DNA of 64,000 bases from Rugamonas sp. A1-17. Its GTDB lineage: Bacteria > Pseudomonadota > Gammaproteobacteria > Burkholderiales > Burkholderiaceae_D. The translations under genes were made by a program, and so were the position numbers. Below the pieces are notes generated by a model, which was not told the origin of the DNA, did not search any database, and saw nothing but the letters and a program-made list of their open reading frames with translations. The stretch covers positions 558,001 through 622,000 of the forward strand of contig JAJLPB010000002.1 in NCBI GenBank assembly GCA_025548565.1. The letters run 5' to 3'. Within the stretch, counting starts at the first letter, position 1; each line of letters starts with the position of its first letter. Positions 25,483-33,850 of this stretch are shown here, in pieces.

Positions 25483-28002
25483 TCAGCCCAGCAACTCCAC
25501 GCACTTGGCCAGCGCCACCCGCAGCTCGCGCAGCTTGGGCGGCTTGCTCAGCACCTGGTCCACGTGCACCGGCGCCTCGCCGCTGTCGGGGATCAGGCGC
25601 TGGCCCCAGCCGGTCAGCAGGATCACCGGCGTGGCCGGCGCCACCCGCTTGACCGTCTCGGCCACCTTGCGGCCGTCCACATACGGCATGCCCAGGTCGG
25701 TGATCACCACCGCGAAACCGTGCCCGGCCTTCTCGGCCGCGCAGAAGGTGTCGATGCCGGCCTGGCCGCCGTCGGCCCGGGTGATCTCGTGGCCGTCCAG
25801 GCTGAGGATGGTCTCCAGCGAGCCCAGCACGGTGGGGTCGTCGTCCACCACCAGGATCCGCAGGCCGTGGCCGGGCGCCAGCACCGGCGCCGGCGTCGCG
25901 CCGGCCGGCACCGCCGGCGCCACCGGGAAATACATCTTGACCGCCGTGCCCTGGTTCAGCCGCGAGGCGATGGCGATGCGCGCGCCGTGCCGCTCGGTCA
26001 TGCCGTACACGGTGGCCAGCCCGAGGCCGGTGCCGCGCTCGCCCTTGGTGGTGAAGAACGGTTCCAGGCAGCGGCGCTGGGTCGCCTCGTCCATGCCGGT
26101 GCCGGTATCGGCCACCTCCACCTGCACATAGGGGCCGCTGCCGTCGTCCAGCCGCTCCAGGTAGCCGGTGCGCAGCGTGACCGCGCCGCCGTCCGGCATG
26201 GCGTCGACCGCGTTGAAGATCAGGTTGGTCAACGCTTCGCGGATCTCGCCCTCGACCCCGAGGATGGCCGGCAGCTCGGCGCCCAGCTCCTGGCGCATCT
26301 CGATGACGATGCCGCGCTGCTGCGGCATGTCCGACCAGCGCGCGCGCGTCAGGTCCACCACGTGCTGGATCATCAGGTTGACGTTGACCGTGCTGTGCGT
26401 GAGCTGCGGCTCGCGCTGGCGGTAGAACTCGCGCATGCGCGCCACGGTCGAGGCGACGTCGTCGATGGCGCGCTCGATCACCTGCAGGCAGGCGCGGCCG
26501 TTCTCGCTCAGGCCCCGCTCGGTCTCCAGCAGCGATTCCGCGTACAGGCCGATCGGCGAGATGGCGTTGTTGATGTCGTGCGCGATGCCGCTGGCCATCT
26601 GCCCGAGCGCGCGCAGCCGTTCCTGCTTGGTCACCTGCACCTGGCTCTGGTGCAGGTCGTCGTAGGCGCGCTGCAGCTCGCCGTACAGCCTGGCCTGGTT
26701 GGCGGCCAGCGCCACGTGCTCGCTGAGCTGGCGCAGGAATTCGCAATCGGTGCTGGAGAACGCGCCGGGCTCGGCGCGCGCCACCACCAGCACGCCGAAC
26801 ACCGTGCTCTCGGCCAGCAGCGGCGCCAGCACGATCGAGCCCATGCCGGCCCCGGCCAGCCGGCGCGGGAACGGGAAGTCGACCTGGCGGATGTCGGGCT
26901 CGTACACCAGCTGCCCGCGCACGCAGCGCGACAGGCCGTTCTCGTCGATGGCGATCTGGGCCGCCTCGCCCATGCCCATGCGCGCCGACAGCGGCTGGCT
27001 GCGCAGGCCCACGCAGCTGACCACCAGCTCGCCGCCCTCATACAGGCAGATGGCGCCGAAGGCGATCGGCAGCTGGTCCTCCAGGCAGCGCACCACCACC
27101 TGGAAAATGCTGGGCAGGTCCTGGCGCTCGCCGATCGAGCGGGTGATCTGGTGGAGCAGGCTCATGCGCGCCAACTGGGCCACCACCCGGCTCTCGGCCG
27201 CCATCCGCTCCGAGATCTCGCTCTGCAGCGTCGCGTTCGCACGGATCAGCTCGTCGCGCGAGACGGTGGTCTGGCGCAGCCGCTCGACCATGCCGTCGAA
27301 GGCGCGCGCCAGGCTGCCGATCTCGTCGTCCGAGCGCAGGTCCAGCGCCACGTCCAGCCGGCCCGAGCCGACCACCTCGGTGGCCCGGTGCAGCCGCATC
27401 AGCGGCTTGCTGACGCTGCGGATGGTCAGGCCCATCGCGCCCAGCACCACCAGCAGCACCAGCCCGGCCAGCACGGCGCCGGCCAGCACCAGGTCCGACT
27501 GCGCGGCCAGCATGTTGGCGCGGCTCTGGCGCGCCAGGTCCTCGGCGTCCGACATCATCGCCTGGGCCCGGTTCATCATCAGGCCCGACAGGCGCGCCTC
27601 CAGTTCGCGCAGGATCACGGCGCGCTCCGGCGTACGCACGAATTCCCCCTGCACCGCCTGCAGCTCGCCGAACAGGCCGCCGAGCGACTGGTGGCGCTCG
27701 CGGATGTCGCGCAGCACCGCCAGCTCGTCGTCGCCGTCGAAGCCGCCGTCGGCCGCGATCACCTGGCGCAACGACTGGTGGCGCTGCAGCCATTGCGCGC
27801 GGGTGCGCGCCAGGTGGTGCTGCACGTATTCCAGCGACAGGTAGCGCAGCGAGGCGGCGCCGCGCAGCACCTCGAAGGTGATCTCGGCCTTGGCGATCTC
27901 GTGCCGCATCGCGCCCGCGGTGCGCGCGAACACCACCGCCATGATCGCCAGCAGCACGATGCAGATGATCTGGGCCAGCTTGAGGCGGGTGGAGATCTTC
28001 AC
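25483..28002 (-). CDS. Hybrid sensor histidine kinase (TM-HAMP-GAF-HK-REC)
   Basis: 839 residues. TM1 is about 9-29, a helical periplasmic domain about 30-168, TM2 about 170-193, HAMP about 193-248 and GAF about 280-440. HisKA has IAHDINNAISP (H475); HATPase has NLIFNAVDAMPDGG and GTGLGLATVYG; the C-terminal receiver (715-838) has D769 (VVITDLGMP). GTG start (28002) with AGGGA upstream. It follows a NitT/TauT-type binding protein by 9 nt, so the binding protein may present its ligand to the sensor domain. Output partner is unknown; the REC-kinase upstream is the nearest candidate. Confidence 0.93.
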   Translation of the reverse strand: MKISTRLKLAQIICIVLLAIMAVVFARTAGAMRHEIAKAEITFEVLRGAASLRYLSLEYVQHHLARTRAQWLQRHQSLRQVIAADGGFDGDDELAVLRDIRERHQSLGGLFGELQAVQGEFVRTPERAVILRELEARLSGLMMNRAQAMMSDAEDLARQSRANMLAAQSDLVLAGAVLAGLVLLVVLGAMGLTIRSVSKPLMRLHRATEVVGSGRLDVALDLRSDDEIGSLARAFDGMVERLRQTTVSRDELIRANATLQSEISERMAAESRVVAQLARMSLLHQITRSIGERQDLPSIFQVVVRCLEDQLPIAFGAICLYEGGELVVSCVGLRSQPLSARMGMGEAAQIAIDENGLSRCVRGQLVYEPDIRQVDFPFPRRLAGAGMGSIVLAPLLAESTVFGVLVVARAEPGAFSSTDCEFLRQLSEHVALAANQARLYGELQRAYDDLHQSQVQVTKQERLRALGQMASGIAHDINNAISPIGLYAESLLETERGLSENGRACLQVIERAIDDVASTVARMREFYRQREPQLTHSTVNVNLMIQHVVDLTRARWSDMPQQRGIVIEMRQELGAELPAILGVEGEIREALTNLIFNAVDAMPDGGAVTLRTGYLERLDDGSGPYVQVEVADTGTGMDEATQRRCLEPFFTTKGERGTGLGLATVYGMTERHGARIAIASRLNQGTAVKMYFPVAPAVPAGATPAPVLAPGHGLRILVVDDDPTVLGSLETILSLDGHEITRADGGQAGIDTFCAAEKAGHGFAVVITDLGMPYVDGRKVAETVKRVAPATPVILLTGWGQRLIPDSGEAPVHVDQVLSKPPKLRELRVALAKCVELLG

Positions 28003-28011
28003 GCGGCGTCC

Positions 28012-29028
28012 CTAGTAGATGATGGTCACCTCGGACGGGCTCACGGCCTTGAGCCCGTCGAGGTAGATGTAGTCGAGGAAGTTGGGCACCTCGCGCGCGC
28101 CGGTCAGCCCGGCCTTGATCGCCCAGCGCGACTGGTCCTCCAGCACCAGCAGCAGGCTCTGGTCCAGCTCCAGCCCGAAGTGGTGGGCCGGCCAGGCCGA
28201 CAGCATGGCCGTGGCCTGGCCGGCCGACAGCCGGGGGAAGAAGGCCACCGAGGCGCCCGGCTGGTCGCGGCAGAAGCGCTCGCCCTGCTCCAGCGCCCGC
28301 AGCAGCCGCACCATGGTGCCGGGACGCTGGTGGATGTACGGCGCCAGCGCCACCATGTTGTAGATGCTCTCGTAGATGTCGGCCCCGCCGAAGCGGATGC
28401 CGTTGCCGCCCAGGCTCTCGGCGGCCGCGCCCAGGAACGGGTCCCAGCCGCTGACCGCGTCGACCTTGCCGTCGGTGATGGCCTGCTGCAGCGCGTCGGG
28501 CGGATAGTTCACCAGCTGCACGTCGCGGGTGTCGAGGCGCTGGCGGTTGAGGAACACCTCCAGCGTGAAATGCCCCGAGGTGCTGAGCGTGACGCCGATG
28601 CGCTTGCCCTTGAGGTCGGCCGGCGAGCTGATGCCGCGGTCGCGCCGCGCCACCAGGCCGTGGTCGCGCCCGGTACGGAAGATGGTGCTGACCACCCGGA
28701 TCGGCGCGCCGTCCATGGCGAAGAACATGATGGGGATGTCGGCCACGGTGGCCATGTCGGCCCGGTGCGAGGTCACCGCCAGCAGCGCCTCGCGGCCGCT
28801 GGTGTAGGGCTGCAGCCGCACCGCCAGCCGCTGGCCGGCGAAATAGCCCTTGGCCTGGGCCGCCATCACCGGACAGGCGCCCACGTACTCGGTGTTGGTG
28901 GCGATGACGAGGGCCTCGGGCGCGGCGGCCGGCGGCGGCGGGCGCAGCGCCAGCCACAACGTGGCGGCCACGGCCACCGCCAGCGCGGCGGCGGCCGGCC
29001 ACATCGCCCGCAGGGTGTAGCGCTTCAT
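28012..29028 (-). CDS. Orphan NitT/TauT-type substrate-binding protein
   Basis: 338 residues. The N-terminal basic-hydrophobic segment (about 7-28) acts as signal anchor. The periplasmic binding fold has family landmarks: IATNTEYVGACPVMAAQAKGYF, TSHRADMATVADIPIMF, DLKGKRIGVTLSTSGHF and DAVSGWDPF, as in SsuA/TauA and thiamine-precursor-binding proteins. No ABC permease or ATPase lies nearby; instead a hybrid kinase starts 9 nt downstream. A sensory role is therefore more likely than transport. The ligand (sulfonate, nitrate or pyrimidine-like) cannot be read from sequence; a sulfonate would suit the adjacent sulfation cassette but is speculation. Confidence 0.85.
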   Translation of the reverse strand: MKRYTLRAMWPAAAALAVAVAATLWLALRPPPPAAAPEALVIATNTEYVGACPVMAAQAKGYFAGQRLAVRLQPYTSGREALLAVTSHRADMATVADIPIMFFAMDGAPIRVVSTIFRTGRDHGLVARRDRGISSPADLKGKRIGVTLSTSGHFTLEVFLNRQRLDTRDVQLVNYPPDALQQAITDGKVDAVSGWDPFLGAAAESLGGNGIRFGGADIYESIYNMVALAPYIHQRPGTMVRLLRALEQGERFCRDQPGASVAFFPRLSAGQATAMLSAWPAHHFGLELDQSLLLVLEDQSRWAIKAGLTGAREVPNFLDYIYLDGLKAVSPSEVTIIY

Positions 29029-29085
29029 GGATGCTCCCGGAGGGTGCGGTTCAGGTTGAGGTTCAGGTCGTCTCCCGGCATGGGT

Positions 29086-30306
29086 TCAGCTGACGTGCTG
29101 GGTGGTGCCGCGCGCGCCGGATTGCGCCGCGGCGGCGCTGTGCAGCGGCAGCTCGACGCGGAAGGTGCTGCCCTCGCCCGGCCGGCTCTCGACGCTGATG
29201 CGCCCGCGCATGGCCTCGACCAGGCGCTTGGTGATGGTCAGGCCCAGGCCGGTGCCCTCCTCGCCGTCCTCCTCGCGCCCGGCGCGGCCGAACGGCAGGA
29301 AGATGGTTTCCAGCTGGGCCGCGTCCAGGCCGACGCCGCTGTCGCTGACGGCGATGCTGCCGTAGCCGGGCCCGACGGCGCAATGCACCGTGACGCTGCC
29401 GTGCACATGGTTGTACTTGATCGCGTTGGAAAACAGGTTGACCAGGATCTGCTTGAGCCGCATGCGGTCGGCGCACAACTCCAGCCGGCAATCGGCCGGC
29501 ATCATCAGCGCCACCATGCGCCGCTCGGCCAGCGGCGCGACGATGGCGACCACCTCGCGCAGCACCTCGTCCAGCATCACCGGCCCCAGCACCAGCGACA
29601 CCTTGCCGGCCTCGATCTTGGACAGGTCCAGCATCTCGTTGACCAGCAACAGCAGGTGCTTGCCGGACGAGACGATGTTCTGCGAAAAGCGCTGGCGCTC
29701 GCCCTCGCCCTTGGGGAAGCGGTCGCTGGCCAGGATCTGGGCGAAGCCGAGGATGCTGTTGAGCGGCGTGCGCAACTCGTGGCTCATGTTCGACAGGAAG
29801 GCCGACTTTTCCTCGTTGGTGCGCTCGGCCTCGCGGCGCGCCGCGTCCAGCACCTGGTTGAGCCGCCCCAGCTCGTCGACCCGCTCGCGCAGCGCCGCCT
29901 CCAGCTGCAGGTTGTGCTGGCGCAACCGGCGCGACTCCAGCGCCCGCGTCAGCACCGGCAGCAGGGTGGCGGCCTTGAACGGCTTGATGATGTAGTCGAA
30001 GGCGCCGATCTTCATCGCCTTGACGGCGGTGTCGACCGTGCCGGCGCCGGTCATGATGATGCATGCGATGGCCGGATCGAGCGCCTTGGCCGCCTCGATC
30101 AGCGCCAGCCCGTCCATGCCGGGCATGTTCATGTCGGTCAGCAGCAGGTCGCAGGCGTGGCCGCGCAGGTGGGCCAGCGCCGTCTCGCCGGTGGGAAAGC
30201 CGGCCGCGTCCAGGTTGTGCTGGCCCAGGATGTCGCACAAGGCTTTCAGATGGGCAGCCTGATCGTCCACGACCACGATCCGCGAACGAGGGACAAGCTC
30301 GGACAT
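29086..30306 (-). CDS. Response regulator-histidine kinase fusion (REC-HisKA-HATPase)
   Basis: 406 residues. An N-terminal receiver domain with D58 (LLLTDMNMPG) and KPF is followed by a coiled-coil linker (about 118-165), HisKA with FLSNMSHELRTPLNS (H176), and HATPase with NLFSNAIKYN, DSGVGLD and GTGLGLTI. No membrane segment, so it is cytoplasmic. AGGAGG lies 4-5 nt before the ATG at 30306. REC-first kinases usually receive phosphate from another kinase, here plausibly the GAF hybrid kinase encoded 1.1 kb downstream. Same strand as its neighbours, 57 nt before the binding-protein gene. Confidence 0.93.
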   Translation of the reverse strand: MSELVPRSRIVVVDDQAAHLKALCDILGQHNLDAAGFPTGETALAHLRGHACDLLLTDMNMPGMDGLALIEAAKALDPAIACIIMTGAGTVDTAVKAMKIGAFDYIIKPFKAATLLPVLTRALESRRLRQHNLQLEAALRERVDELGRLNQVLDAARREAERTNEEKSAFLSNMSHELRTPLNSILGFAQILASDRFPKGEGERQRFSQNIVSSGKHLLLLVNEMLDLSKIEAGKVSLVLGPVMLDEVLREVVAIVAPLAERRMVALMMPADCRLELCADRMRLKQILVNLFSNAIKYNHVHGSVTVHCAVGPGYGSIAVSDSGVGLDAAQLETIFLPFGRAGREEDGEEGTGLGLTITKRLVEAMRGRISVESRPGEGSTFRVELPLHSAAAAQSGARGTTQHVS

Positions 30307-30375
30307 ACCGCCTCCTGATACCATTGTTGGCTCCAGCAATTATGCCTAGTTTACCGGACGGAAAACTCACCAATA

Positions 30376-33300
30376 CTATCCGTTCGGCGCGCCTTCCGGC
30401 GCACGCGGCGCCGTTTTGCCGAACATCATTTTCTGATACCGGAAGGCATCCCGAATATTCTCCCGCAACACCAGGTCGTCCCACGGCTTGGTGTAGAAGC
30501 GGTAGATCTCGCCGCGGTTGATGGCGCTCAGCACGGCCTCCAGCTCGGTGTAGCCGGACAGGATGATGCGGATGGTCTCGGGGTACATGTCCTTGACGCG
30601 GCTGAGGAACTCGGTGCCGTTCATGCCGGGCATGCGCTGGTCGCTGACCACCACCTGCACCGCGTGGCTGGCCAGCAGGTCGAAGCCCTCCTCGGCGGTG
30701 TTGGCGCGCAGGATGCGGTAGCCGTCCGGGCGCAGCAGGCGCGTGAGCGCGTTGCGGATGCTGGGCTCGTCGTCCAGCAGCAGCAGCGTCTGTTCGCCGG
30801 GCGCCTCGCCGGGCGCCGGCGCCAGCCCGCGCTCCGAGCGCAGCAGCTCGCCGAAGCCGTCCGCCGGCAGCGGCTTGCTGAACAGGTAGCCCTGCATGTC
30901 GTCGCACTGGTGGCGCCGCAGGTAGGCCAGCTGGGCCTCGGTCTCGACGCCCTCGGCGATGACCTTGAAGCCCAGGCTCTGGCCCAGCGCGATCACCGAG
31001 CGCACGATGGCCGCCACCTTGGGCTCGGTCAGCATCTCGCGCACGAAGGACTGGTCGATCTTCAGGTAGTCGACCGGGAACAGCTTGAGGTAGGCCAGGC
31101 TGGAATAGCCGGTGCCGAAGTCGTCGATCGACAGCGCGATGCCCATCCGCTTGAGCTCCTTGACCACCGCCACCGCGCCGTCGACGTTGTGCATCACCAG
31201 GCTTTCGGTCAGCTCGAGCTCCAGATAGCGCGGATCGAGCCCGCTGTCGGACAGCGCGGCCTGCACCTCGCGGCTCAGGCCGGGGTCGCGGAACTGGCGC
31301 GCCGACACGTTGACCGCCACCCGCAGCGGCGCCAGGCCGGCCTGCTGCCACGCCATGTTCTGGAAGCAGGCGGTGCGCGTGACCCAGCGGCCGATCTCGA
31401 CGATGAGCCCGGTCTCCTCGGCCACGCCGATGAAGCGCGCCGGCGACACCATGCCCAGCGTCGGATGCTGCCAGCGCAGCAGCGCCTCCATGCCGGCCAC
31501 GGCGCCGGTGCGCAGGTCGACCTTGGGCTGGTAGTGCAGGCTGAGCTGGTCGCGCGCCAGCGCGTGGCGCAGCTCGGCCTCGATCATGGTGCGCTCGGCG
31601 ATGCGGCTGTGCATGGCCGCCTCGTAGAACTGCAGCTGGTTGCGCCCGCTTTCCTTGGCGCGGTACATGGCGATGTCGGCGTGCTTGAGCAACTGCTGCG
31701 GCTCGCCGCCGTCGGTCGGGAACACGCTCACGCCCATGCTGCAGGTGACGGTCAGCGCCTGGCCGGCCACCATCAGCGGCGCGGCCACGCTGTCCTGCAC
31801 CCGCTGCAGCACCGCCGAGGCCGGCGACTCCGGGGTGTCGGACAGCAGCAGCAGGAACTCGTCGCCGCCGAGCCGGGCCACGGTGTCGCTGTCGGCCACG
31901 CAGGCGCGCAGCCGCGCGCCGACCGCGCACAGCAGCTCGTCGCCGGCCAGATGGCCCAGGCTGTCGTTGACCAGTTTGAAGTTGTCGAGGTCGATGAACA
32001 CCACCCACAGCGGATGGCCGTAGCGCTCGGCGTAGCCGATGGCCTGGGCCATGCGGTCGCCGAACAGCGCCCGGTTCGGCAGGCCGGTCAGCGGGTCGTG
32101 GTTGGCCTGGTGCTCCAGCTGCTGCTGGTAGTTGATCGACTCGGTCATGTCGGTCAGCACGCACACGTGGTGGCTGGGCAGGCCGTCGGCGGCCGGCACC
32201 GGCGCCACGTGCAGGCGGGCCCACATCAGGTACCGGTCGCGGTGGGCGATGCGCAGCGTGATGGTCAGCTCGTGCACGCCGCTGAGGGCGTTGCGCAGCG
32301 CGTCGCGGTCGCCGTTGTGCTGCTCCAGCAGCATGTCGAGCTGGCGGCCCGCCGCCTCGGCCTCGGTGTAGCCGAACAGGCGGGTGAAGGCCGGGTTGGT
32401 GTACTCGATCAGGTCGCCGCCGGGGCCGTGCGCGGTGATCACCACCGCGTTGTCGCTGGCCTCCAGCGCGCGCCCGCGCAGGCGCAGCGCCTGCTCGGCC
32501 TCCTTGCGGGCGGTGATGTCCTCGATCGTCCCCACCACGCCGATGATGCCGCCGCGCTGGTCGTAGAACGGCAGCTTGTTGATCAGGTACCAGTACACGC
32601 GGCCGTCCTCGCGCAGCATCTGCTCCTCCGCGTCGAGGCGGGCCCGGCCGGTGGAGACGATGTCGCGGTCGTCGGCGCGGATGCGGACCGCGTTGTGGCG
32701 CCAGGGGAAGTCGTCGTCGGTCTTGCCGACCACCTCGTCCACCGTCGCCAGCCCGGCTGCGGCGGCGAACACGGTGTTGCAGCCGCAATACCTGCCGTCC
32801 AGGTCCTTCCAGAAGATCTGATGGGGAATGTGGTCGATCACCAGCTGCTTGAGTTCGCGCGAGGCGTACAGCTCGGCCTCCATGCGCAGCTGCTCGGTCA
32901 CGTCGTGCGACACCACGAAGCGCGCGGCGTGGCCGGCCACGGTCAGCGAGTGCGACGAGATCTGGACATCGATGCGGGAGCCGTCGCGCTTGACGTGGGT
33001 CCAGACGCCGGCCAGCTCGGCGCCGCGCGCCGGCGCGGCGGCCAGGTTGCGCTCCAGCGCGGCCAACTGCTCGGACGGGCGGATGTCCTTGATCGTCATC
33101 TGCAGGAACTCGGCCTCGCTGTAGCCATAGTGCGCCACGGCGGCCGCGTTGACCATCAGGAAGCGCAGCGTCTGCAGGTCGTAGATCCACATCGGCTGCG
33201 GGTGGTGCTCGAACAGGCGCTTGAAGCGCAGCAGCGATTCGTACACGTCGTAGTCGTCGAGGTCGTAGGCCAGGCACAGGTAGCGCGCCGGCCGCTGCTC

Positions 33301-33672
33301 GCTTGCAGGCTGCAACTCGATCGATTGCGTGACCGGATGGAAGGCGCCGTCGGCGCCAAGCAATTCCAGCTCGCCGTGCCAGCAGCCGGTCTGGCGCGCG
33401 GCCACCAGCGCCGCGTCCTGCAGCACCAGGGCCGCCCAGTCCGTGTACAGGCTGGCCACCGGCTCGCCCAGCCGGTACGCCCCCAGGCGCTGGCGGCCGT
33501 ACAGGTTCAGGGCCTGCACCCGGCCGTCCATCCCGACCGTGAAGACAAAGTACGGACAATGGTCGAACAGCGTTTGCGGATCACCGGAGCCGACGTCCAC
33601 ATCAGGCCGCTCGTCGACCGCCAGGGGCATCGACTGATCCGCTAACGAGGGTGGCCTTGGATCGATTTGCAT
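30376..33672 (-). CDS. PAS-GGDEF-EAL protein with C-terminal receiver domain
   Basis: 1098 residues. Several PAS/PAC modules (roughly 30-150, 160-275, 285-405 and 410-525) are followed by GGDEF (602-606, intact), EAL (729-731, with NVSARQF, LELTES, DDFGTGYSSL and AEGVET all present) and a receiver domain with D1011 (VVVSDQRMPG). The residue set suggests a competent c-di-GMP phosphodiesterase. The cyclase motif is intact but the RxxD inhibitory site upstream of GGDEF is missing (ADSD). A receiver at the C-terminus is an uncommon order. No Shine-Dalgarno before the ATG at 33672; an in-frame ATG at 33630 is possible. Confidence 0.93.
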   Translation of the reverse strand: MQIDPRPPSLADQSMPLAVDERPDVDVGSGDPQTLFDHCPYFVFTVGMDGRVQALNLYGRQRLGAYRLGEPVASLYTDWAALVLQDAALVAARQTGCWHGELELLGADGAFHPVTQSIELQPASEQRPARYLCLAYDLDDYDVYESLLRFKRLFEHHPQPMWIYDLQTLRFLMVNAAAVAHYGYSEAEFLQMTIKDIRPSEQLAALERNLAAAPARGAELAGVWTHVKRDGSRIDVQISSHSLTVAGHAARFVVSHDVTEQLRMEAELYASRELKQLVIDHIPHQIFWKDLDGRYCGCNTVFAAAAGLATVDEVVGKTDDDFPWRHNAVRIRADDRDIVSTGRARLDAEEQMLREDGRVYWYLINKLPFYDQRGGIIGVVGTIEDITARKEAEQALRLRGRALEASDNAVVITAHGPGGDLIEYTNPAFTRLFGYTEAEAAGRQLDMLLEQHNGDRDALRNALSGVHELTITLRIAHRDRYLMWARLHVAPVPAADGLPSHHVCVLTDMTESINYQQQLEHQANHDPLTGLPNRALFGDRMAQAIGYAERYGHPLWVVFIDLDNFKLVNDSLGHLAGDELLCAVGARLRACVADSDTVARLGGDEFLLLLSDTPESPASAVLQRVQDSVAAPLMVAGQALTVTCSMGVSVFPTDGGEPQQLLKHADIAMYRAKESGRNQLQFYEAAMHSRIAERTMIEAELRHALARDQLSLHYQPKVDLRTGAVAGMEALLRWQHPTLGMVSPARFIGVAEETGLIVEIGRWVTRTACFQNMAWQQAGLAPLRVAVNVSARQFRDPGLSREVQAALSDSGLDPRYLELELTESLVMHNVDGAVAVVKELKRMGIALSIDDFGTGYSSLAYLKLFPVDYLKIDQSFVREMLTEPKVAAIVRSVIALGQSLGFKVIAEGVETEAQLAYLRRHQCDDMQGYLFSKPLPADGFGELLRSERGLAPAPGEAPGEQTLLLLDDEPSIRNALTRLLRPDGYRILRANTAEEGFDLLASHAVQVVVSDQRMPGMNGTEFLSRVKDMYPETIRIILSGYTELEAVLSAINRGEIYRFYTKPWDDLVLRENIRDAFRYQKMMFGKTAPRAPEGAPNG

Positions 33673-33750
33673 GGGCAGGGTGGCGTCATGACGCGTCTAG
33701 TGCATCGTGTCTCCATCTTAACAGAAGCAAACAGTGCATAGCGCGCCCTA

Positions 33751-33778
33751 TTGACACACGCGCCGGCCCGGCTATAAA
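33751..33778 (+). promoter_or_regulatory. Consensus sigma-70 promoter for the sugar-type binding protein
   Basis: TTGACA (33751-33756), 16-bp spacer, TATAAA (33773-33778). Nearly consensus, pointing toward the gene starting at 33851, with a ~65-nt leader. Located in the divergent gap beside the GGDEF-EAL gene. Confidence 0.7.
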
Positions 33779-33850
33779 AAACGCCCGCTCCGCCACGTGC
33801 ATCGGTATTTTCCAGTTGACAGGCCACGCGCATGCACACAAACTTGTGCG

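Noticed and set aside
29063..33559. Very long frame (1498 codons) overlapping the signalling genes on the same strand
   Set aside because: Out-of-frame shadow of two well-supported proteins; Arg/Pro/Gly-rich composition and no domain.
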